This document shows, piece by piece, positions 1 through 8,311 of a stretch of 38,632 nucleotides of DNA. The stretch is from DATLFI01 sp035524895 (GTDB lineage: Bacteria > Acidobacteriota > Thermoanaerobaculia > Multivoradales > Multivoraceae): positions 1 to 38,632 of the forward strand of contig DATLFI010000231.1 in assembly GCA_035524895.1 (NCBI GenBank), read 5' to 3'. The notes below the pieces were generated by a model. The model did no database searches, had not been told where the DNA came from, and saw only the letters and a list, made by a program, of their open reading frames with translations. Position numbers and translations under genes: made by a program. Within the stretch, counting starts at the first letter, position 1; each line of letters begins with the position of its first letter.

Positions 1-983
1 GTGGCGACCGCGACCGGCACGCCGGCTTCGAGCAGGCGGCGCGCCGGCATCATCGGTTGGGCCAGCACGGCTGATGCGATCGGGAGGCTCACCGCGACCA
101 CGCCGGCCTCGGCGAGATCAGCGATGCCGCGCTCCGACACATGCTCGAGGTGGTCCGCCGAAGCAGCCTGGACCTCGGCTGCCAGCGATGCGCCGCCACC
201 GTCGCCGAGCTGGTCGACGTGGAGCTTTGGCGCGAGCCCCGCTCCGAGCCCGGCGCGCAGCACGGCACGCGCCTCCTCCACCGAGAACGCCCCGTCCTCC
301 ACGAACACGTCGCAAAAGCGCGCCAGACCGCGCCGAGCGACCTCGGGGATCAACCGCTCGATCACCATCCGCAGGTACCCGTCGCGGTCGCGCGCGTGCT
401 CCGCCGGCACCACGTGCGCGGCGAGCAGGGTCGGCACGATGCGGGTCGGCTGCGACGAGGCGAGCGCGCGATAGACCTCGAGCAGCTCGAGCTCGTGCTC
501 GTACGACAACCCGTAGCCGCTCTTGCACTCGACGGTGGTGACCCCGAGCGCGCGCAGCGCGACGAGATCCGCCGCCGCCTGGTCGAACAGCTCGGAGGGG
601 GACGCGGCTCGGGTCTGCCGTACGGTGCGCGCGATGCCGCCGCCGGCGCGCGCGATCTCGAGGTAGCTGGTGCCTTTCAGCCGCTCGACGAACTCGTCGG
701 CGCGCCAGCCGCCGAACGCCAGGTGGGTGTGGCAGTCGACCAGACCCGGGATCACCAGCGCGTCTGATGCGTCGTGCTCCGCGTAGCCGGCCTCGGCGAG
801 ACCGAGCCCGTCCGGCAGCGCCGCCTCCTCCCCCACCCATTCGATCCTGCCGTCGCGCCACACCAGCGCCGCGCGGCGCAGCACGCGCAGCCCGGTCGCG
901 CCCACGTCGGGCGTGGCGAGACACCCGATGTTGCGCAGGATGCCCGAGCGAGAACGCCCGCCCGACGGCGGCTCCACCGTCAC
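1..983 (-). CDS. hutI: Imidazolonepropionase HutI (C-terminus cut by window edge)
   Basis: Third enzyme of histidine degradation, a cytoplasmic amidohydrolase that opens imidazolone propionate to formiminoglutamate. My translation of the minus strand gives about 327 codons with no stop before base 1, so the 3' end lies outside the window. The start is GTG at 983; GTGA overlaps the hutU stop by 4 bases, which implies translational coupling. The metal-binding CHTH sits at residues 84-87 (H85, H87) in LVDCHTHLAFGG. Further on are GGGIARTV, ECKSGYGL and the substrate-loop segment KLHVDQLGDGGG. The last metal ligand, expected in an ATDFNPG-like motif, is lost at the edge. The family usually has about 400 residues, so roughly 70-80 are missing. 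Identity is firm from motifs and the hutU neighbour. Confidence 0.93.
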   Translation of the reverse strand, partial: MTVEPPSGGRSRSGILRNIGCLATPDVGATGLRVLRRAALVWRDGRIEWVGEEAALPDGLGLAEAGYAEHDASDALVIPGLVDCHTHLAFGGWRADEFVERLKGTSYLEIARAGGGIARTVRQTRAASPSELFDQAAADLVALRALGVTTVECKSGYGLSYEHELELLEVYRALASSQPTRIVPTLLAAHVVPAEHARDRDGYLRMVIERLIPEVARRGLARFCDVFVEDGAFSVEEARAVLRAGLGAGLAPKLHVDQLGDGGGASLAAEVQAASADHLEHVSERGIADLAEAGVVAVSLPIASAVLAQPMMPARRLLEAGVPVAVA

Positions 984-2674
984 TCCGCCCCGGATTCCTT
1001 GGTGTCGAGCATCGGCAGGTCGATGCCTCGCGCCCGCGCAGTCTCGACCGCCAGCTCGTACCCGGCGTCGGCATGGCGCATGACGCCGGTGCCGGGATCT
1101 GTGGTGAGCACGCGCTCGAGCCGCCGGGCCGCGCCAGCTGTGCCGTCGGCGACACAAACCATCCCGGCGTGGATCGAGTAGCCGATGCCGACGCCGCCGC
1201 CGTGATGCAGCGAGATCCACGACGCGCCCGCGGCGGTGTTCAGCAGCGCGTTGAGCAGCGGCCAATCGGCGATGGCGTCGGAGCCATCGCGCATGCCCTC
1301 GGTCTCGCGGTTGGGCGACGCCACCGAGCCGGCGTCCAGATGATCGCGCCCGATGACGATCGGGGCCTTGACCTTGCCGCGCTCGACCAGCCAGTTGAAG
1401 CGCAGGCCGAGCTCGGCTCGCTCGCCGTACTCCAGCCAGCAGATGCGCGCCGGCAATCCCTGGAAGTGGATCTTCGCTCGCGCCTGCTCGATCCAACGGC
1501 GCAGGTCATCCTTGTGCGGGAAGGTCTCGAGCACCGCCTCGTCGGTCACGGCGATGTCCGCGGGGTCGCCCGAGAGCGCGACCCAGCGGAAGGGCCCGGC
1601 GCCCCTGCAGAACAACGGCCGGATGAACTCGGGCACGAAGCCCGGGATCTCGAACGCGCGTGCCATGCCCCGGTGGTCGGCCACCTGGCCTCGCAGGTTG
1701 TTGCCGTAGTCGAAGGTGCGGGCCCCGCGACGCTGGAGCTCCAGCATCGCCTCGACGTGGACCACCATCGAGTCGAGCACTTCCTCGTCGTAGGCCTGGG
1801 GATCGCGCTCGCGCAGCAGCGCCGCCTGCTCCAGGCTGCGACCCGTGGGGATGTAGCCGACGCGAAGATCGTGGGCCGCGGTCTGGTCGGTGAGCACGTC
1901 GGGCACCACACCGCGACGCAGGAGCTCGGGGAGCACCTCGGCGACGTTGCCGACGAGACCGATCGACAGCGCCTCGCCATGGGTGCGCGCCTCGTCGAGC
2001 CGATCGAGCGCGCGGTCGAGATCGCGCTCCATCGCGTCGCAATACCCGAACTCGACCCTGCGGCGGATACGGCTCTCGTCGACCTCGATGCCGAGGAACG
2101 CGGCGCCGTTCATGGTCGCGGCGAGAGGCTGCGCGCCGCCCATGCCGCCGAGCCCCGCGGTCACCACCAGGCGGCCCGCGAGCGTGCCGCCGAAGTGCTG
2201 CCGCGCGCACTCCGCGAACGTCTCGTAGGTGCCCTGCACGATGCCCTGCGAGCCGATGTAGATCCACGACCCGGCGGTCATCTGTCCGTACATCGTGAGG
2301 CCGAGCGCCTCGAGGCGGCGAAACTCGTCCCAGGTGCCCCAGCGCGGCACCAGGTTCGAGTTGGCGATCAGCACCCGCGGCGCCTCGTCGTGGGTGCGGA
2401 AGACCCCCACCGGCTTGCCGCTCTGCACCAGCAGCGTCTCGTCGTTCTCGAGCCGCTTCAGGGTCGCGACGATCTTCTCGTAGCACTCCCAGTTGCGCGC
2501 CGCCTTGCCGCTGCCGCCGTAGACGATCAGCTCGTCCGGACGCTCCGCGACCTGCGGGTCGAGGTTGTTCTGCAGCATCCGCAGGGCGGCCTCCTGGTGC
2601 CAGCCCTTGCACGAGAGGCGGGTGCCCGTGGGAGCGTGGATCGCGGTGCTGGGAGGCGTGGCGACGGTGGCCAT
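980..2674 (-). CDS. hutU: Urocanate hydratase HutU
   Basis: Urocanase hydrates urocanate to imidazolone propionate using tightly bound NAD+ as an electrophile. The product is 564 aa, close to the usual ~556. The ATG at 2674 was chosen because AGGAGG lies 7 bases upstream; in-frame sequence further upstream would run into the GST gene. Visible landmarks are YGGSGKAARNW near residue 52, the NAD-binding glycine-rich GLGGMGGAQP near 174-183, FCRGAGPFRWVALSGDP near 355-371, ARICW with the likely catalytic Cys412 (Cys410 in Pseudomonas putida) and GRDHLD/ASPNRETEG. It starts 32 bases after the GST stop and overlaps hutI by 4 bases, so the three look like one operon. No hutH, hutG or hutC is in the window. 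Confidence 0.97.
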   Translation of the reverse strand: MATVATPPSTAIHAPTGTRLSCKGWHQEAALRMLQNNLDPQVAERPDELIVYGGSGKAARNWECYEKIVATLKRLENDETLLVQSGKPVGVFRTHDEAPRVLIANSNLVPRWGTWDEFRRLEALGLTMYGQMTAGSWIYIGSQGIVQGTYETFAECARQHFGGTLAGRLVVTAGLGGMGGAQPLAATMNGAAFLGIEVDESRIRRRVEFGYCDAMERDLDRALDRLDEARTHGEALSIGLVGNVAEVLPELLRRGVVPDVLTDQTAAHDLRVGYIPTGRSLEQAALLRERDPQAYDEEVLDSMVVHVEAMLELQRRGARTFDYGNNLRGQVADHRGMARAFEIPGFVPEFIRPLFCRGAGPFRWVALSGDPADIAVTDEAVLETFPHKDDLRRWIEQARAKIHFQGLPARICWLEYGERAELGLRFNWLVERGKVKAPIVIGRDHLDAGSVASPNRETEGMRDGSDAIADWPLLNALLNTAAGASWISLHHGGGVGIGYSIHAGMVCVADGTAGAARRLERVLTTDPGTGVMRHADAGYELAVETARARGIDLPMLDTKESGAE

Positions 2675-2706
2675 GGCGAGACCTCCTGGACGAAATCGTA
2701 ATCGGA

Positions 2707-3315
2707 TCAGGCCTGCGCGCTCGGCCGGCTCGACACCGCGGCGTGCCAGCGGGCGAGGTGCGACATCTCCTCGGGGATCCGCACCTTGACCACCCGACCG
2801 AAGTCGATGCCGACGAGCGCGGTGATGTCGGCGATGGTGTAGCGGTCGCCGGCGACGAACTCGCGGCTCGCGAGCTCCTGGTCGAGCCACGCCATGCGCT
2901 GGAGCGCGTGACGCTTCTGGGCCTCGCCGAACGCAGGGACCTGCTCGATGCGCTGCGCGAAGAACGGATGCGACTGACGGAACGCCTGCGCGATCGGCAG
3001 CAGGATCTCGAGCTCCATGCGCCGCTGCCACATCTCCACCTTCGCCTTGTCCAGCGGATCGCGACCCATCAGCGGCGGTTCCGGCTGCAGCTCCTCGAAG
3101 TAGCGACAGATCGCCACCGACTCGGCGATGCAGGTGCCGTCGTCGAGCTCGAGCATCGGTACGCCCGACATCGGGTTCTTGTCGGTGTAGGGAGGCCGCC
3201 GGTTCTCCATATTCGCGATGTCGACGGGCTGGATCGGCACGTCAATCCCCTTCTCCGCGAGGAAGATGCGTACCCGGCGGCAGTTCGGCGCGGCGGCGGC
3301 TTCGTGGAGCTTCAA
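2707..3315 (-). CDS. Glutathione S-transferase family protein
   Basis: A 202-aa GST-fold protein. The N-terminal thioredoxin-like domain (about 1-80) begins with a beta strand and a PNCRRVRIFLAEKGI segment, followed by the cis-proline GVPMLELDDG and AESVAICRYFEE, the usual glutathione gamma-glutamyl binding site. The C-terminal helical domain carries the N-capping segment FVAGDRYTIADIT near 160-175. The start is TTG at 3315 (TTGAAGCTC), supported by AAGGAGA nine bases upstream; no ATG fits. It is the first gene of the leftward run into hutU and hutI. A link to histidine catabolism is suggested only by position, since the substrate cannot be read from sequence. The divergent aldehyde dehydrogenase shares the intergenic region and may be co-regulated. 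Confidence 0.9.
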   Translation of the reverse strand: MKLHEAAAAPNCRRVRIFLAEKGIDVPIQPVDIANMENRRPPYTDKNPMSGVPMLELDDGTCIAESVAICRYFEELQPEPPLMGRDPLDKAKVEMWQRRMELEILLPIAQAFRQSHPFFAQRIEQVPAFGEAQKRHALQRMAWLDQELASREFVAGDRYTIADITALVGIDFGRVVKVRIPEEMSHLARWHAAVSSRPSAQA

Positions 3316-3391
3316 GGCGGCAGTCTCCTTCTAGCGGGCCTGCGACCCAGCCGGCTCTGCGACCCGGCGTGCCTTCGGCCCACGGCGGTCA

Positions 3392-3442
3392 CTTGACCCG
3401 GCCTGAAACTTAACTCATCCGTCAACCTCAGGCCGGGTCAAG
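3392..3442. promoter_or_regulatory. Long perfect inverted repeat in divergent promoter region
   Basis: CTTGACCCGGCCTGA (3392-3406) and its exact reverse complement (3428-3442) are separated by a 21-base AT-richer spacer. It lies between the divergent GST (start 3315) and aldehyde dehydrogenase (start 3567) genes. No transcript is expected to end here, so an operator for a dimeric regulator is more likely than a terminator; a hairpin in the leader RNA is also possible. The rest of 3316-3566 shows no other gene. Confidence 0.6.
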
Positions 3443-3566
3443 GGTTCGGGGGAAAGGTCGGCGCGGCGAAGTGCCCGCGAACAGCTTACACTCCAGCCGA
3501 GCAACCACGACCGCTGCCGCAACGGAGCGCCTGACCGCGCCCGCGCCGCCCCAGGAGGACCCGCCC

Positions 3567-5048
<1,482 letters not shown>

Positions 5049-5121
5049 CTCCCGCCGGCGGGCTCGAGCGCGGACTCGAGCGAGAACGACGGCTCATCGG
5101 AGCAGGCCGTGACAGAAACAC

Positions 5122-5149
5122 GAAACCCCGGTGCTCGGACCGGGGTTTC
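5122..5149. terminator. Bidirectional hairpin terminator between convergent genes
   Basis: GAAACCCCGGT (5122-5132) and ACCGGGGTTTC (5139-5149) form a perfect 11-bp stem with a 6-base loop. The A/T ends of the stem provide short U-runs in both directions. It sits between the stop of the aldehyde dehydrogenase (5048) and the stop of the opposing cytochrome gene (5176), so it can serve both. Confidence 0.75.
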
Positions 5150-5175
5150 TCGCGACAGCGTGGCGAGAACGGCGA

Positions 5176-6504
5176 CTACTCGCCGCTGGCTTCGCTCGGC
5201 TGCTGCGCCGGGCGCCGCCGGAACCGCGTCGGTCCACCGTCGTCGTCGGCCGGGTTGGTGTACGCCCAGTACAGGAAGCCGAGGTTCATCTCGTCGTCCG
5301 TCGAGTCGCCCCACGTGACCTCGACATTGGGGTCGGGGTTGTTGGGGTTGTCGGCGGTGTTGTCGTAGCCCATGGTCACCGCGATCGTGGTGCCGGCCGG
5401 CAGCACCAGGTGCTCGCGGAACTTGTAGCGGGTCTGCCAGTTGAAGTCGTAGCCCGGCACCTCGAGGAATTCCTTCTCGGTGCCGTCGGGCAGCTTCGCG
5501 ACGTAGAGCGAGTAGTCGCCGCGGTAGTGCATGTGCGGCAGGAGCCCCATGATCGTGATGCTCTTGTCGAAGAGCTCCTCGGAGGTGATGCGCACGTCCT
5601 TGGCGTTCGCGGGCAGGTACATCTTCGAACGGTCGCCCACCGCCGAGACGTACAGCCGCTGGACCGGCTTGTCGGCGAACTTCATCGCCACCGACGACTG
5701 ATCCCACACCTCGGTGCCGGGTCCCGGCTCCTTGTGGTAGTGCATCTGGAAGATGATCTTCGAGCCCTTCGGCAGCAGGATGCCGTAGCCCTCGGGGAAG
5801 TCGGTCGGATCCGAGCCGGGGGCGATGCCGGAGAGCATCTGCATGCCGCCGGGTCCGTCGCCGGTCTCGTTCGGCAGCACCGCGAAGCCGATGATGTGGT
5901 GCACCGTGGTGGTATCGGGCTTGTACTCGATCGCGGTGATGTACTTGTCCTCGTCGATGAGGACCTCTTGCGCCGGAAGATTGATGTTGAGGTCGCGGAG
6001 GTCGTCGTTCACGTGGAAGGGCTCGGCGAGCTCCAGCACCAGATCCGGCTCGCCCAGCGACCACTCGCTCGACGGCCACTCGAGGGGCGGCGGCGCGTCG
6101 GCCTCGCTGCCGGCGGGCGCGCCCGCCTTCGCCCAGCTCACGATCGTCGCGACCTGCGCGTCGTTCAGGGACCGTTCGTTGAGAAAGACGCCGTGGTACT
6201 GCGGCGCCGCGTGCCAGGGCGGCATCTCGCGGTTCTCGACCGCCTTGGCGATCGACTTCGCCCATGGCCGCGAGTCGCTGTAAGTCACCAGCGGCATCGG
6301 CGCGATCATGCCGCCGAGGTTCAGACCCGCAGGTCGATGGCAGGTCTGGCAGTTCTGCTGCAGCAACGGCAGCACGTCCTTGTAGAAGGTGGGCGTGCCG
6401 TTCGTCGTATCGGTGTTGGTGTTCGCGGCCATCGCCGGCACGGCAGCCAGCGCGACTCCCAGTGCGACGACGATGCAGGTGCTCTTTCCACTCCAGTGCC
6501 TCAT
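5176..6504 (-). CDS. Secreted c-type cytochrome fused to a PHM/DBH-like copper domain
   Basis: A 442-aa exported protein. Signal peptide about 1-27, ending AVPAMAA. A single heme-c site CQTCH (C52, C55, H56) follows, with MPPWHA near 94-99 inside the cytochrome domain. The rest resembles copper type II ascorbate-dependent monooxygenases: adjacent His202-His203 (TVHHIIGF) plus QMHYH at 253-257 as candidate CuH ligands, and PHMHY (H324, H326) with Met378 (TMGYDN) as candidate CuM ligands. ATG at 6504 has GGAGGAG 7 bases upstream. The combination suggests a heme domain feeding electrons to a two-copper hydroxylase in place of ascorbate; the substrate is unknown. Several bacterial lineages carry similar proteins without biochemical assignment. 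It ends convergently with the aldehyde dehydrogenase. Confidence 0.85.
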   Translation of the reverse strand: MRHWSGKSTCIVVALGVALAAVPAMAANTNTDTTNGTPTFYKDVLPLLQQNCQTCHRPAGLNLGGMIAPMPLVTYSDSRPWAKSIAKAVENREMPPWHAAPQYHGVFLNERSLNDAQVATIVSWAKAGAPAGSEADAPPPLEWPSSEWSLGEPDLVLELAEPFHVNDDLRDLNINLPAQEVLIDEDKYITAIEYKPDTTTVHHIIGFAVLPNETGDGPGGMQMLSGIAPGSDPTDFPEGYGILLPKGSKIIFQMHYHKEPGPGTEVWDQSSVAMKFADKPVQRLYVSAVGDRSKMYLPANAKDVRITSEELFDKSITIMGLLPHMHYRGDYSLYVAKLPDGTEKEFLEVPGYDFNWQTRYKFREHLVLPAGTTIAVTMGYDNTADNPNNPDPNVEVTWGDSTDDEMNLGFLYWAYTNPADDDGGPTRFRRRPAQQPSEASGE

Positions 6505-6604
6505 GCCTCGGCTCCTCCGGCTTCGCGAGAGGTCCCTATTCTGACACAGAGCACCCGGAGACCGGCCGGCCGGCCAGCGCGGCTGGCGCGAGCCGAAGAG
6601 TGTC

Positions 6605-6620
6605 GCGGCGGAGCCGCCGC
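6605..6620. terminator. Possible hairpin downstream of the His/Arg-rich gene
   Basis: GCGGCGG and CCGCCGC are exact complements separated by two bases, so the real loop must open 1-2 pairs. It lies in the 226-base gap 6505-6730 between two minus-strand genes. No U-run follows. A second small stem (GCCAGC gcg GCTGGC) lies near 6573-6588. Otherwise I see no gene in this gap. Confidence 0.3.
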
Positions 6621-6730
6621 CGGATGGCACCGGGGCCGGTCGGCAGAAGCCGCCTCGGAACAGTCCGCCCGACCCCTCGGCGAGTTGTGCGGGGAGAGTC
6701 GCGCGGGCCGTCACACGCAGCAGGCTCGGC

Positions 6731-7237
6731 TCAGAAGAACCAGCGAATGGAGAGCCGCGGTCCGTCGTACTGGAAGGCGCCACGACCGTAGTAGGCGTCG
6801 CCGCAGTAGGCGTAAGGCTCGTGGTACACGCCCCGCGGACCGTACACGGGGAACGCGTACACAGGATGGTAGTGCCGGTGGGCGCGGTGGTAGACGCGAC
6901 CATGGTAGTAGCGCTGGTAGTCGCGATGGCGCGCGATGTGTCGCGGCACTTCGAACCGACGATGCCGGTCGTATCCACGATGCTGTCGAACCTCGCCGCG
7001 GTGACGGTCACGACCGTGACGCCAGTGGTCGCGACCCCGGTCGCGGTCGTGGCGCCCACGATCCCGATCGTCGTCGTAACGATCCCGGTCGCGGTGGCGC
7101 CGCCAGTCGCGATCGTCGTCGTGGTTCGCGGCAGCCGGCGCTGGAGCCGCGAGGGCGACGAGCAGGGCCACCGCCGCCAACACCCCCACGCTGCGGAAGC
7201 CTCGAGCAGAATGTCGGTGCACTCTCGTGTCGTTCAC
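6731..7237 (-). CDS. Exported His/Arg/Asp-rich low-complexity protein
   Basis: 168 aa starting GTG at 7237, six bases after GGGAG. Residues about 15-35 form a hydrophobic export signal (VGVLAAVALLVALAAPAPAAA). The mature part begins with 60 or so residues made almost only of D, R, H and W, then a Tyr/His/Pro-rich tail (YYHGRVYHRAHRHYH, YAFPVYGPRG) with a single Cys and a final IRWFF. No domain recognised. The RD/RH pattern suggests a periplasmic or surface protein that could bind metal or polyanion, but this is a guess from composition. The opposite strand is also open here because of the repeats; the signal peptide and ribosome site favour the minus strand. Confidence 0.6.
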   Translation of the reverse strand: MNDTRVHRHSARGFRSVGVLAAVALLVALAAPAPAAANHDDDRDWRRHRDRDRYDDDRDRGRHDRDRGRDHWRHGRDRHRGEVRQHRGYDRHRRFEVPRHIARHRDYQRYYHGRVYHRAHRHYHPVYAFPVYGPRGVYHEPYAYCGDAYYGRGAFQYDGPRLSIRWFF

Positions 7238-7558
7238 GGGTAGCTCCCTTCGAGTCTGCCTCTCTCGATGGACCACGATGGCAAGAAGCACGCCAGCCCG
7301 CCCCTGCCGGGACCTGGGCAATACCAGAATCGCCTCGCCGAACATCGAGACTCCGCTATCCCTGGAGGATCAGGCACCGGTCCCATCGCGCCTCAGGCGA
7401 CGAGCGCGTCGGGCGTAGTACCCTCGTCAGCGTTCCTTGGCAGCGGTTCGTCCTCTGCTGGGGACGCGAACGTCACTTCCACGACCCGGCGCTCCTTGCC
7501 GAACCGCGGACGTCGCCCCTGTAGGCTCGCGCCCAGCATCCACGAGAGAGGAAACCTC
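7238..7558. other. Divergent intergenic region, no gene seen
   Basis: 321 bases between the divergent His/Arg-rich gene and the lipoprotein gene. It must hold promoters for both. I see no convincing -35/-10 pair, no long inverted repeat and no coding frame with a ribosome site. Confidence 0.5.
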
Positions 7559-8224
7559 ATGGCACCAGCTTCCACCCGGACCCTGCCCGCGACCGCCCTA
7601 GTCTTGGCCTCGCTGACGATGGCTATCGTGGCGGCGCAAGCGTGCACGGCTCGCACCGAGAGTGCCCCCGCCGGAACGACTACCCCCGCCCCAGAAACGG
7701 TCGCCTCGGGCAACGCGCAGGCGGAGTGGTGGGAGAGCCTGCGCAGCCTGTGCGGCCAGGCCTTCGCCGGCGCGCTCAGCCACCACGACCCTGCCGACGA
7801 AGATCTCGTCGGGCAGCGTATGGTGATGCACGTGCGAAGCTGTGAGGGATCCACCCTCGCGATTCCGTTCCACGTCGGCGAGGACCGCTCCCGAACCTGG
7901 GTGCTGAGTCGCTCGGAAGCCGGCATCCATCTCGCCCACGACCATCGCCACGAGGACGGCAGCCCTGACGTCGTCACTCTCTACGGCGGAAGCACCACCA
8001 CGGAGGGCACAGCCAACGAGCAGCAGTTCCCGGCGGATGCCTACTCCCGAGAGCTCTTCGAGGCACAAGGGCTGCCGCAATCCGCGACCAACGTCTGGAG
8101 CATGGAGATCCTGCCGGGCGAGCGCTTCTCGTACACCTTGAGGCGCACGAACCGGCACTTCCAGGTCGACTTCGATCTGAGCCAAACCGTCGAGCCGCCG
8201 CCGGCACCGTGGGGCCACGACTAG
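7559..8224 (+). CDS. Conserved lipoprotein of unknown function (HDHRHEDG motif)
   Basis: 221 aa from ATG at 7559 (preceding AGAGAGGAAACCTC gives a usable ribosome site); the open frame extends to 7268 but without a signal. Residues 1-28 form an export signal ending in AAQAC, consistent with lipidation at that Cys. The mature protein begins EWWESLRSLCGQAFAGAL, then GQRMVMHVRSCEG, HVGEDRSRTWVLSR and LAHDHRHEDGSPDVVTLYGG. The two Cys residues in SLCGQ and VRSCEG could pair, and the HDHRHEDG block could bind a metal. I recall similar secreted proteins in several phyla, none characterised. Upstream is divergent; downstream, 87 bases later, is a PQQ dehydrogenase on the same strand. Confidence 0.8.
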   Translation: MAPASTRTLPATALVLASLTMAIVAAQACTARTESAPAGTTTPAPETVASGNAQAEWWESLRSLCGQAFAGALSHHDPADEDLVGQRMVMHVRSCEGSTLAIPFHVGEDRSRTWVLSRSEAGIHLAHDHRHEDGSPDVVTLYGGSTTTEGTANEQQFPADAYSRELFEAQGLPQSATNVWSMEILPGERFSYTLRRTNRHFQVDFDLSQTVEPPPAPWGHD

Positions 8225-8311
8225 CGGGGAGGTGGACGGGCGCCCCTACCCTTCCTTCGACGCTTTGTCGTAGATTTTCCCAACACGACCGAACTTGGGA
8301 GGCACCCCGGG

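Noticed and set aside
767..2701. Long open frame on the plus strand opposite hutU
   Set aside because: It mirrors hutU codons, lacks domain motifs and has no ribosome site; GC-rich coding DNA gives long antisense frames.
6821..7243. Val-rich plus-strand frame opposite the His/Arg-rich gene
   Set aside because: Arises from the repeated CGN/GAN/CAN codons of the minus strand; no start signal.
5131..7524. Almost 800-codon plus-strand frame opposite the copper/heme protein
   Set aside because: Spans two real minus-strand genes and their terminator; no motif support.
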